DNA of 19,471 nucleotides from Candidatus Aminicenantota bacterium. GTDB lineage: Bacteria; Acidobacteriota; UBA6911; RPQK01; JAJDTT01. Shown in pieces: positions 7,655 through 15,171 of this stretch (within the stretch, counting starts at the first letter, position 1; each line of letters starts with the position of its first letter). The notes below the pieces were generated by a model that ran no database searches, was not told the origin of the DNA, and saw nothing but the letters and a program-made list of their open reading frames with translations. Location of the stretch: positions 1-19,471 of the forward strand of contig JAPOYZ010000474.1 in assembly GCA_026706325.1 (NCBI GenBank), in the 5' to 3' direction. The translations under genes and the position numbers were made by a program.

Positions 7655-7777
7655 CGGCGACATTCTTGTCGCCGACAGGGGGGGGTAGGGGGATGGCAGT
7701 CCCCCCTCTACGATTTCCGGCCGCCGAATCGTGCAGAAACACGGAAAAGCCGAGGGGGGACAGGAAAGTCCCCCCTC
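7655..7777. repeat. cluster of three hairpins, REP-like intergenic element
   Basis: Three stem-loops lie in the 199-base gap between the fusion protein and the dioxygenase. The first is CGGCGACA/TGTCGCCG around TTCT (7655-7674). The second is GGGGGA/TCCCCC (7688-7705). The third is GAGGGGGGAC/GTCCCCCCTC around AGGAAA (7752-7777), a perfect 10-bp stem. The second and third share the same G-run/C-run design and resemble dispersed REP-type palindromes. They may separate or stabilise two halves of one transcript. No T-run follows the third stem. A TTATCT at about 7786 could be a -10 box for the next gene, but no matching -35 is evident. Confidence 0.65.
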
Positions 7778-7833
7778 CTAGCATGTTATCTTTGTCGGGT
7801 TGCGACTCCGGGAATAGACGGCGAGCACGGCTC

Positions 7834-8631
7834 ATGAACCTGGATAAAGCATTGCTCCACTTGAAGTTGGACGGATGGTGCGTCCTGGATGGGATCATCC
7901 CTGAGTCCCGGGTTCGCGACATCCGCCGGAGCGTCCGGTCGGCGGTGGAATCCAGTGGCGGGTCCGTCAGGATCCAGGGAGTGGGCGCCCGGACCGGGCT
8001 TCTGGCCTTCGATCAGTCCTTCAGCCCCTATCTCGCGGACCGGCGAATCCTGGATATCGCCGAAGCCCTTCTGGGCAAGCCGGTACGGATCTCCTTCACT
8101 ACGGCCATCATCAACTATCCGGGGAACGAGCGGGGCCGCTGGCATGCCGACTGGCCCTTCAACCAGAACAGCGCCGGCCACATCCCGGCGCCCTACCCCG
8201 ACATGGTCGCCCACCTGACCACCATCTGGATGCTTTCGTCCTTCTCGGCAGAGACCGGGGGCACGCTGGTCGTGCCCGGAAGTCACCGGTCCCCCAACAA
8301 CCCCACCGGCGACAACGGCGTCGATCCCTCGCGCGCGTATCCCACCGAGATCCACGCCTCTGGACGGGCCGGGAGCGTCCTGGTCTTCGACAGCCGGCTC
8401 TGGCACTCGACGGCCCCCAATCGGAGCGGCCGCCCCAGGGTCGGAATGGCGGTTCGCTACGCCCCCTGGTGGCTCAACATCGATATCCTGAGACCCGGCT
8501 CGATCGAGCGCACGCAAATGGTGGACGAGACGGGCGGACACGAAAACGAGCAGATCCCGGTTCCGGCGTCCGTCTACGAGTCTCTGCCGGAGCAGGTCAA
8601 GCCGCTCTACCGTCACTGGGTGGCCGACTAG
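7834..8631 (+). CDS. phytanoyl-CoA dioxygenase (PhyH) family Fe(II)/2-oxoglutarate oxygenase
   Basis: The protein has 265 residues, the usual PhyH length. The start is ATG 7834, which gives the family-type N-terminus (LHLKLDGWCVLDGIIPESRV). The iron ligands fit H104-x-D106 (GRWHADWPF) and distal H191 (LWHSTAPN). R202 or R208 (RPRVGMAVR) is placed to bind 2-oxoglutarate. ETGGTLVVPGSH just before is a further PhyH hallmark. No signal peptide is seen, so the enzyme is cytoplasmic. It would hydroxylate a small organic substrate while decarboxylating 2-oxoglutarate; bacterial members act on many compounds and the substrate cannot be deduced. The symporter gene follows after 29 bases, so both are probably co-transcribed and may import and oxidise the same compound. 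The ribosome site is weak. Confidence 0.93.
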   Translation: MNLDKALLHLKLDGWCVLDGIIPESRVRDIRRSVRSAVESSGGSVRIQGVGARTGLLAFDQSFSPYLADRRILDIAEALLGKPVRISFTTAIINYPGNERGRWHADWPFNQNSAGHIPAPYPDMVAHLTTIWMLSSFSAETGGTLVVPGSHRSPNNPTGDNGVDPSRAYPTEIHASGRAGSVLVFDSRLWHSTAPNRSGRPRVGMAVRYAPWWLNIDILRPGSIERTQMVDETGGHENEQIPVPASVYESLPEQVKPLYRHWVAD

Positions 8632-8660
8632 CCGAAATTTCTCACCAGTTTGTTCAACGC

Positions 8661-10289
8661 ATGATGAAGTGGTTCCTGCCGGCGTTAGTTCTCTCCATGG
8701 GGCCAGTTCTGGGGCAAACCCGAGCCGAGGCCGGTACCTCGGCGGGCGGTTTCGCGAGCGGCGGCCTGCACTGGATCGACGGAGTCATCATCGCCGTCTA
8801 CGCCCTGGGGATGATCTCCCTGGGCTGGTACTACCGGCGGCGCCAGAAGAGCCTGGACGAGTACTTCGTAGGCAACCGGACCATGAACCCGGGGCTCATC
8901 GGCGTCTCCATGTTCGTGACCCTCTTCAGCACCATCTCATTCCTGGCCACACCGGGCGAAGTCTACGGAAAGGGACCCGCCATCCTGACCTCGTCTCTCT
9001 CGATCCCCTTCTATTACCTCATCGTGGGTTACCTGATCGTCCCGGCCTACATGCGCTTTCGGCTGATCAGCGCCTACGAACTGCTGGAGCAGAAAAAGGG
9101 CTTGAGCGTCCGCCTGGTGGGAGCCGTCCTGTTCATCATGCTCCGGTTGACCTGGATGTCGCTGCTCATCCACCTGAGCGCTCAGGCCATGCTTCTGATG
9201 CTGGGTCTCGGGCAGGACAAGCTTCCCTACGTGGCGCTGGTGATCGGAGCCGTGGCCATCACCTATGCGTCCTTCGGCGGTCTGCGGGCCGTGGTCATCA
9301 CCGACTTCCTGCAGTTCTGCCTCTTGTGCGGCGGAGCGCTGCTGGTGGTGGTCACGGTGACGGTTCGCCTCGGAGGATTCGGTTGGTTCCCCACCGAATG
9401 GAGTCCCTCCTGGGACACTCAACCCCTGTTCAGCCTGGACCCCAACGTCCGGGTCACGGCGTTCTGGTCCATCGTGTCGGGAACCCTCTGGTGGGTCTGC
9501 ACGGCCGGAGGCGATCAGACGGCGGTCCAACGCTTCATGTCGGTTCGGGACGTCAAGGCGGCGCGGCGGTCTTTTTTGCTGAATTCGTTCGCCGGCATCC
9601 TGGTGAACGTGATTCTGGCCCTGGTGGCCTTCTCACTGCTGGGTTTCTTCGAGGCTCGTCCGGAACTGTTGCCCGCAGGCGTCGATGCCGATCGAGTGTT
9701 TCCCTACTACATCGTTCACCTGCTTCCCATCGGCATATCGGGCCTCGTGATTTCCGGCCTCTTCGCCGCGGCCATGTCGAGCGTCGACTCCGGCGTCAAC
9801 TCACTCACGGCGGTGGTGGTGACCGATTTCGTGGGCCGGTTCCGGCGGCGCGCACTGAGCGAAATCGCGCGAGTCCGTCTCTCGCAGGCGCTGGCTCTCG
9901 CCATCGGACTGATCGTGGTCCTGGGATCCTCGTTCCTGGTCGGAAACATGCCGGGCAATTTCGTGGAAATCGCCCAACGAACCCTTCATCTGTACGTCGG
10001 CGCCCTCTTTCTGCTCTTCTTTCTCGCCATATTCGTACCCTTCTCCACCGCTCCGGGAACTATCGCAGGGTCGCTGTCGGCCCTTCTGGCGGCGGCCTGC
10101 GTGGCCTACTGGGGTTCGCTGAATCAGATGACCCTGGACCTGGGTTGGGTCCCGTTGTCGGAACGGACCGGAATCGTGGACTTCAGCTTTCAGTGGATCC
10201 TGCCGGTATCGCTTCCCGTGGGCCTGGCGGCCGGCTGCGTGGTCAGTTGGATCCAGCGGTGCATGAGGAAAGGATCAGCGGTCTCCTGA
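8661..10289 (+). CDS. sodium:solute symporter (SSS family)
   Basis: With ATG 8661 (or the adjacent ATG 8664) the protein has 542 residues. A cleavable signal-like stretch (MMKWFLPALVLSMGPVLG) precedes the first transport helix, and about a dozen further membrane segments follow. Family signatures are YFVGNRTMNPG after helix 1, FGGLRAVVITDFLQF, GGDQTAVQRFMSVRDVKAARRS (the motif begins at about residue 282) and the sodium-site helix AAAMSSVDSGVNSLT (residues about 369-383, with the conserved serine pair and Asp). It couples sodium entry to uptake of an organic solute. SSS members carry sugars, amino acids, nucleobases, vitamins or organic acids, and this sequence does not tell which. No good ribosome site is visible, so translation may depend on coupling with the dioxygenase gene 29 bases upstream. 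Confidence 0.94.
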   Translation: MMKWFLPALVLSMGPVLGQTRAEAGTSAGGFASGGLHWIDGVIIAVYALGMISLGWYYRRRQKSLDEYFVGNRTMNPGLIGVSMFVTLFSTISFLATPGEVYGKGPAILTSSLSIPFYYLIVGYLIVPAYMRFRLISAYELLEQKKGLSVRLVGAVLFIMLRLTWMSLLIHLSAQAMLLMLGLGQDKLPYVALVIGAVAITYASFGGLRAVVITDFLQFCLLCGGALLVVVTVTVRLGGFGWFPTEWSPSWDTQPLFSLDPNVRVTAFWSIVSGTLWWVCTAGGDQTAVQRFMSVRDVKAARRSFLLNSFAGILVNVILALVAFSLLGFFEARPELLPAGVDADRVFPYYIVHLLPIGISGLVISGLFAAAMSSVDSGVNSLTAVVVTDFVGRFRRRALSEIARVRLSQALALAIGLIVVLGSSFLVGNMPGNFVEIAQRTLHLYVGALFLLFFLAIFVPFSTAPGTIAGSLSALLAAACVAYWGSLNQMTLDLGWVPLSERTGIVDFSFQWILPVSLPVGLAAGCVVSWIQRCMRKGSAVS

Positions 10290-10354
10290 CCACCGCTCCC
10301 ATCCTTTTTCCCCTATGCTAATCTCTGAATGGGCCGGTTGAGCGAAGGGAAGCC

Positions 10355-11068
10355 GTGGTTCGAAAACGAGTCGTTCTGACGTTTTCGGGAGGGATGGACT
10401 CCACCACGCTTCTGTACCAGCTTCTCTCCCAGGGGCATCACGTCCAGGCTCTGGGCATCGACTACGGACAACGGCATCGCAAGGAACTCGGCGCAGCCGC
10501 CGGAATCTGCGCTCGGGTGGGAGTTTCCTTCAAGAGCGCCGACCTTTCCGCGGTCACGGGATTCCTGGCGGGGAGCGCCCTCACCAGCCCCGACGTCGAG
10601 ATCCCGTCGGGGGAGTACGATCCGGAGAGCATGAAGGTCACCGTGGTCCCCAACCGCAACATGTTGATGCTGGCCGTGGCCCTGGCCTGGGCCATCTCTT
10701 CCGAATGCGACACGGTGGCCTACGCCGCCCATGCCGGAGACCACGAGGTCTATCCCGACTGCCGCCCCGAATTCGTCCGGGCTCTGGCCAGGACCGCCGG
10801 CCTTTGCCACTACGAGCCCATCGAACTGACGGCCCCGTTCCTGCACCTCACCAAGGTCGACATCGTCCGCCTCGGGAACCGGTTGGACGTTCCATTCGAT
10901 CTGACCTGGAGCTGCTACCGGGGGGAGGATCTGCACTGCGGCCGGTGCGGGACCTGCAGGGAGCGATCCGGCGCCTTCGCCCGCGCCGGTGTTGCGGACC
11001 CCACCGTCTACCGGATCCGGCCGGACTCGGCTCCCGCCGGCATCCCGGGATCGATCGGCGCCCAATGA
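10355..11068 (+). CDS. queC: 7-cyano-7-deazaguanine synthase QueC
   Basis: The protein has 237 residues, normal for the family. QueC converts 7-carboxy-7-deazaguanine, ammonia and ATP into preQ0, a precursor of queuosine in tRNA and of 7-deazaguanine DNA modifications. The PP-loop ATP motif SGGMDS is at residues 11-16, followed by IDYGQRH. PNRNMLMLAVALAWA and HAGDHEVYPDCRPEF are family-specific. Four zinc cysteines are C187, C195, C198 and C201 (SCYRGEDLHCGRCGTC). The start is GTG 10355, with GAAGGGAAG just upstream. A TATGCT at 10314-10319 could be a -10 box but lacks a clear -35. No other queuosine gene is adjacent. The downstream DUF255 gene begins after 43 bases and may be co-transcribed. 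Confidence 0.96.
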   Translation: MVRKRVVLTFSGGMDSTTLLYQLLSQGHHVQALGIDYGQRHRKELGAAAGICARVGVSFKSADLSAVTGFLAGSALTSPDVEIPSGEYDPESMKVTVVPNRNMLMLAVALAWAISSECDTVAYAAHAGDHEVYPDCRPEFVRALARTAGLCHYEPIELTAPFLHLTKVDIVRLGNRLDVPFDLTWSCYRGEDLHCGRCGTCRERSGAFARAGVADPTVYRIRPDSAPAGIPGSIGAQ

Positions 11069-11111
11069 ACGGATCCAAAGCACAGGACTCAGCTTTCAAG
11101 GGAGCTCGAAC

Positions 11112-13184
11112 ATGACCGCATTCGGCACTCACCGCCCCAACCGGCTGATCGACGAGACCAGTCCCTATCTGACCCAACACGCCTACAACCCCGTGGACTG
11201 GCATGCCTGGAGTGACGAAGCCCTGTTCAGGGCGAAGGAAGAGGACAAGCCCATTCTGCTGAGCATCGGATACTCCTCCTGTCACTGGTGCCACGTCATG
11301 GAGCACGAATCCTTCGAGAACGAGCGCATCGCCGCCCTGATGAACGAGGGATTCATCAACATCAAGGTCGACCGGGAGGAGCGGCCCGACGTGGACTCCA
11401 TCTACATGAGCTTCGTGCAGATGACCACCGGGAGCGGCGGTTGGCCCTTGACGGTCTTCCTGACGCCGGACCTGGTCCCCTTCTATGGGGGAACCTACTT
11501 TCCTCCCGAGGACCGCTATGGACGTCCCGGCTTCGCCCGCATCCTCCAGGGGGTGAGGGATGCCTTCGTGGAGCGCCGCCAAGAGATCGAAGCCGGCCGG
11601 AGCCGGACGCTGCAGCGGCTGGAAGAGGCCTTCTCGTGGGGACTGGCCCCGGGTGACCTGGACTCGAAGATCCTGGATCAGGCCCACGATCGCTGCTACC
11701 AGCAGTTCGACCATCGCCTGGGCGGCTTCGGGCAAGCCCCCAAGTTCCCCAGCTCCATGGTTCTCGCGTTCCTGGTGCGTTATTGCAGGAGAACCGAGCG
11801 AACGTCCGCTCTTCGGATGGTCGACGTGACGCTGAACGAGATGGCCCGGGGCGGGATCTATGACCAGTTGGGCGGCGGGTTCCACCGCTACTCGGTGGAC
11901 GACCGCTGGCTGGTGCCCCACTTCGAGAAGATGCTCTACGACAACGCGCTCCTGGCGCGAGTCTACCTGGAGGCCTGGCAACTGACGGACAACCGCTTCT
12001 ACCGGCAGATCGTCGACGAGACCCTGGGTTACGTTCAGCGGGAGATGTGGGATAACGAAGAAGGCGGTTTCTACTCGGCCGAGGACGCCGACAGCGAAGG
12101 CCACGAAGGGAAATTCTACGTCTGGAGCCTCGAAGAGGTGGAATCCGCCCTGGATTCGAAGACCGCGCGGATCTTCTGCGACTACTACGACGTCACCGCC
12201 CACGGAAACTTCGAGGGCTCCAACATCCTGCACCCCCGGCTGGAACGGGAGCCCTACGCCGAGAGTCTGGGAATGGCGCCCGAAGAGTTGGACCGGCTCC
12301 TGGCCAGGGCCAGACGGCGGCTGTTCGCGATCCGGAGGAAGCGGATCCGGCCGGGACTGGACGACAAGGTCCTGGCTTCCTGGAACGGCATGATGCTCAC
12401 GGCTTTCGCCGAGGCCGCCTTCGCCTTCGACAGTTCGGAGTACCTGGAAACCGGCTTGAGGAACGGGGAGTTCCTCTATTCGGAGATGTGGACCGGCGAC
12501 CGCCTGCACCGGAGCTGGACGATGGGCCGGGCGCGCCTCAACGGCTATCTCGATGATTACGCCCAAGTGGTCGAGGGTTGGCTGGCCCTGTACCAGGCCA
12601 CCGGCGATCCGGTCTGGGTGGACCGCGCCGCCGAAGTCACGGAAGCCCAATTGGAGCTGTTCTGGGACGCTGAGCAAGGAGACTTCCACTTCACCTCCTG
12701 GAACCACGAACGCCTGGTGATTCGCCACAAGGAGTTCATGGACAATGCCACCCCCAGCGGGAACGCCGTCTCCTGCCTGAACCTGCTCCGCCTCCACAAG
12801 CTGCTGGGGCAATCCGGCTACCTGGAGAAGGCGGAGAGCATGCTCCGGCGAGTCTCCCTGGCCCTGGAACGCCATCCGCTGGCGTTCGGCTACTGGCTAC
12901 AGGCTCTGGACCATTACCTGGGCCCGGTTCACGAGATCGCCGTGGTCGGGAGCGAAACGCAGCGCGCCCCGCTGGTCCAGGTGGTGAGAAATCAGTACCT
13001 GCCCAACAAGATCCTGGCGGTGGCGTCAGGCGAAGACGACGGCCTCGGATACCGGATTCCTCTCCTGGCGGGAAAAACTTCCATCGATGGCGGGGCCGCC
13101 GCCTACGTCTGCCGGAACTTCGTCTGCCGGAGGCCGGTTCACACGCCGGAAGAACTGAAGCAAGCCATCGGGGCGGCGTCCTGA
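11112..13184 (+). CDS. DUF255 thioredoxin-fold protein (YyaL/SSP411 family)
   Basis: The protein has 690 residues, the typical length. The N-terminal domain (about 1-165) is a DUF255 thioredoxin-like fold: NRLIDETSPYL, AYNPVDWHAW, and the CxxC site SSCHWCHVMEHESF with C57 and C60, then DREERPDVD and GGWPLTVFLTP. The rest (about 190-690) resembles an alpha/alpha-toroid, six-hairpin glycosidase-like domain (QAPKFPSS, GGIYDQLGGGFHRYSVD, PHFEKMLYDNA, DADSEGHEGKFYVW, DDKVLASWNGMM). The family is nearly ubiquitous (human homologue SPATA20) but has no established reaction; redox or sugar-related roles are only proposed. The start is ATG 11112 with AGGGAG 7 bases upstream. No signal peptide is present, so it should be cytoplasmic. 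Its stop lies 6 bases from the converging rdgB stop. Confidence 0.95.
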   Translation: MTAFGTHRPNRLIDETSPYLTQHAYNPVDWHAWSDEALFRAKEEDKPILLSIGYSSCHWCHVMEHESFENERIAALMNEGFINIKVDREERPDVDSIYMSFVQMTTGSGGWPLTVFLTPDLVPFYGGTYFPPEDRYGRPGFARILQGVRDAFVERRQEIEAGRSRTLQRLEEAFSWGLAPGDLDSKILDQAHDRCYQQFDHRLGGFGQAPKFPSSMVLAFLVRYCRRTERTSALRMVDVTLNEMARGGIYDQLGGGFHRYSVDDRWLVPHFEKMLYDNALLARVYLEAWQLTDNRFYRQIVDETLGYVQREMWDNEEGGFYSAEDADSEGHEGKFYVWSLEEVESALDSKTARIFCDYYDVTAHGNFEGSNILHPRLEREPYAESLGMAPEELDRLLARARRRLFAIRRKRIRPGLDDKVLASWNGMMLTAFAEAAFAFDSSEYLETGLRNGEFLYSEMWTGDRLHRSWTMGRARLNGYLDDYAQVVEGWLALYQATGDPVWVDRAAEVTEAQLELFWDAEQGDFHFTSWNHERLVIRHKEFMDNATPSGNAVSCLNLLRLHKLLGQSGYLEKAESMLRRVSLALERHPLAFGYWLQALDHYLGPVHEIAVVGSETQRAPLVQVVRNQYLPNKILAVASGEDDGLGYRIPLLAGKTSIDGGAAAYVCRNFVCRRPVHTPEELKQAIGAAS

Positions 13185-13194
13185 TTCGGATCAG
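13181..13194. repeat. short palindrome spanning two convergent stop codons
   Basis: CTGAT and ATCAG (stem of 5 bp, loop TCGG) contain the TGA of the DUF255 gene (13182-13184) and the TGA of rdgB (13193-13191 on the minus strand). The complementarity is partly automatic, because convergent TGA codons pair. There is no T-run. At most it is a weak bidirectional hairpin. Confidence 0.35.
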
Positions 13195-13778
13195 AATGCC
13201 TTGAGCCGGGCCCGAAGCTTCCGCAATGCCCGGGATCGATGAGAGATTCGGCTCTTCTGCTCGATGGTGAGTTGGGCGAAGGTCCGGTTCAGGGGCGGAT
13301 AGAGGAAAACCGGGTCGTAACCGAAGCCGTTGTCGCCCCGGGCCTCGGGAACGATCCGTCCCCAGACCTCGCCCTGTACCTGGATGCGCTCCTCCGGCAG
13401 GGACAGGCACATCGCCGAGACGAAGCGGGCCCGGGGCCGGGAATCGGGCCACTCCGGATCGGCGTCCGCAATCAGCTTCAGCAGTGTCCGGATTCGCTCG
13501 CCGTCGGTGGGGGCCAAGCGGGCCGAACGGACGCCCGGACGTCCGTCCAGCACCTCCACGGCCAGTCCGGAATCCTCCGAGAGAGTGGGGACACCCGTGA
13601 GACGGGAGTAGTAGCGGGACTTGAGGGCCGCATTCTCACGGAAGGTCAAACCGGTTTCTTCCGGTTCGGGAATCCGGGGCTGGTCCGGCAGCAGGTCCAC
13701 CTGGACCTGGAGTCCCTCCAGGGCGTGGAGGACCTCCGCCACCTTACCCTTATTTCGAGTTGCCAACAGGAATCGCAA
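13191..13778 (-). CDS. rdgB: XTP/dITP pyrophosphatase (RdgB/HAM1 family)
   Basis: The enzyme hydrolyses non-canonical purine triphosphates (XTP, dITP) to monophosphate and pyrophosphate, keeping them out of nucleic acids; it acts in the cytoplasm. With TTG 13778 as start the protein is about 195 residues and begins in the family's way (LRFLLATRNKGKVAEV). An in-frame ATG at 13820 would add 14 residues unlike the family and enlarge the overlap with rph, but it has a GGA-type ribosome site, so it cannot be excluded. Motifs seen: TRNKGK for phosphate binding, LSEDSGLAVEVLDGRPGVRSAR with the active-site Asp, GDNGFGYDPVF and SHRSRAL. The gene overlaps the 3' end of rph by about 29 bases, so the two are translationally coupled. 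Confidence 0.95.
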   Translation of the reverse strand: MRFLLATRNKGKVAEVLHALEGLQVQVDLLPDQPRIPEPEETGLTFRENAALKSRYYSRLTGVPTLSEDSGLAVEVLDGRPGVRSARLAPTDGERIRTLLKLIADADPEWPDSRPRARFVSAMCLSLPEERIQVQGEVWGRIVPEARGDNGFGYDPVFLYPPLNRTFAQLTIEQKSRISHRSRALRKLRARLKAF

Positions 13779-14550
13779 AACGATTGGACGCGGGATCGGG
13801 CCGGAACAGCCGGGCGGCATCTTCCGTCGTGTCTTCCAACACGGCCCGCTGCCTGGAGATCAGTTGCCGGATTCCGCCGCGAGCCAATTCCAGGAGCCGA
13901 TCCAGTTGTCCCTGGCCGAAGGGAGCTCCTTCCGCGGTCCCCTGGACTTCGACGTACTCGTCCTGACCGGTCATGACCACGTTCATGTCCACTTCGGCGG
14001 CGAAATCTTCCCGGTAGTTCAGATCCAACACCGGTTCGTCTCCCAGGATCCCCACGCTGACCGCGGCCACGGGAGACAGGAGGACCGGCTCCTGAAGAGT
14101 CCGCTCCCCATGCAACCGGTCCAGAGCCAGGGCCAGGGCCAGGAAAGCCCCGGTGATGGAGGTGGTGCGGGTGCCCCCGTCCGCCTGGAGCACGTCACAG
14201 TCCAACCAGATGGTTCGCTCTCCCAGGAGGTGAAGATCCACGACCGCCCGCAACGACCGCCCGATCAGGCGCTGAATCTCCTGGCTCCTCCCGGAGAGTT
14301 TTCCCTTGGCCACTTCGCGAATCATGCGGGTGTGGGTCGACCGGGGAAGCATCCCATACTCGGCGGTGATCCAACCCTGGCCGGCTCCCCGCAAGAAGGG
14401 GGGAACCTTCTTCTCGACGCTTGCCGTGCAGAGGACCCGGGTGTCTCCGCACTCCATCAGGACCGATCCTTCCGCATGCCTGGTAAAGCCGGTGGTGACT
14501 TTCACCGGCCTCAACTCGTCGGGAAACCGTCCGTCGTTTCTGCGATTCAT
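13750..14550 (-). CDS. rph: ribonuclease PH
   Basis: The protein has 266 residues from ATG 14550; a GTG directly before it at 14553 is an alternative start. RNase PH is a phosphate-dependent 3'-5' exoribonuclease that trims tRNA 3' ends as a ring hexamer in the cytoplasm. Characteristic segments: RRNDGRFPDELRPV at the N-terminus, GQGWITAEYGMLPRSTHTR, SGRSQEIQRLIGRSLRAV (phosphate- and RNA-binding arginines), LDCDVLQADGGTRTTSITGA, and VDMNVVMTGQDEYVEVQGTAEGAPF near the catalytic Asp. All key parts are present and the length is only slightly above the usual 240-260. It lies between the GerMN gene (36-base gap) and rdgB (overlap), an order also known from Bacillus subtilis. Confidence 0.96.
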   Translation of the reverse strand: MNRRNDGRFPDELRPVKVTTGFTRHAEGSVLMECGDTRVLCTASVEKKVPPFLRGAGQGWITAEYGMLPRSTHTRMIREVAKGKLSGRSQEIQRLIGRSLRAVVDLHLLGERTIWLDCDVLQADGGTRTTSITGAFLALALALDRLHGERTLQEPVLLSPVAAVSVGILGDEPVLDLNYREDFAAEVDMNVVMTGQDEYVEVQGTAEGAPFGQGQLDRLLELARGGIRQLISRQRAVLEDTTEDAARLFRPDPASNRFAIPVGNSK

Positions 14551-14586
14551 CACTGCCAGCCGCCTCTCCGCCCGGAAGGGGCCATG

Positions 14587-15171
14587 TTACAGGAAGGGTT
14601 CCCCTATGGAAACGTGGCCGGAAAGCGTGAGTTCCGGCTTGCCCCCCACCAGGAACCGGACCTGATCGATCTCCCCCAGGTTCTCGACCAGCGACCTGGT
14701 GATGGAATGGATGGCGCACAATTCCATTCGGATCCCGCCGCCCAGGCTCTCGGCCGTCTTGCGGCTGATGTCCACCACCGCCGTCTTGTCTTCCAGAACG
14801 AAGATCTGCCGAATCGTGGCGTCTTGCCGAAAGATCGGGACACCTTCGTCCTCGGGGCCCTGAATCAGTTCGTCCACGATCTGCCGCGCGTTGAACACCG
14901 GCTCACCCGTCTGCAGGACGGTGCGATCTTCGGACACGAGAAACCCTTCGCCGGGAGCCGTGGCGCCGGGGGCGCAGAAGAAGACACGAACCTGCATTTC
15001 ACGCGAGGAAGTTCCGGAGCGGGACGGCATGCGAACCGGCTCCGTCACCTGCGGCTCCTCCATGCCGACCCTCCGCTGCCGTTGCAACTCCGCCTCGGTG
15101 AGGTAGTACCCGACTCCCAGAGCGATGATGATCAACAAGAACAGGGAGAGCGCGATCCGTAGCTCGTTCAT
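14587..15171 (-). CDS. membrane-anchored GerMN-domain protein
   Basis: The protein has 194 residues and starts at ATG 15171, overlapping the amidase stop as ATGA. Residues 7-24 form one hydrophobic segment (LSLFLLIIIALGVGYYL), probably an uncleaved N-terminal anchor with the rest in the periplasm. After a polar linker, residues about 60-185 match a GerMN domain (VRVFFCAPGA, ARQIVDELIQGP, QDATIRQIFVLEDKTAVVDIS, AIHSITRSLVENLGEIDQVRFLVGG). GerM-type proteins act at the cell wall; in sporulating Firmicutes GerM helps attach the forespore envelope complex, while roles elsewhere are unknown. Coupling to the upstream N-acetylmuramoyl-L-alanine amidase supports a peptidoglycan-related task. GerM next to rph and rdgB is a known conserved arrangement. 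Confidence 0.9.
   Translation of the reverse strand: MNELRIALSLFLLIIIALGVGYYLTEAELQRQRRVGMEEPQVTEPVRMPSRSGTSSREMQVRVFFCAPGATAPGEGFLVSEDRTVLQTGEPVFNARQIVDELIQGPEDEGVPIFRQDATIRQIFVLEDKTAVVDISRKTAESLGGGIRMELCAIHSITRSLVENLGEIDQVRFLVGGKPELTLSGHVSIGEPFL

Noticed and set aside
4695..7922. 1075-codon open frame on the minus strand
   Set aside because: It is antisense to the VCBS-glycosidase fusion gene; the translation is low-complexity and explained by GC-rich codon bias on the other strand.
10848..12875. 675-codon open frame on the minus strand
   Set aside because: It is antisense to the DUF255 gene, whose motifs are unmistakable on the plus strand.
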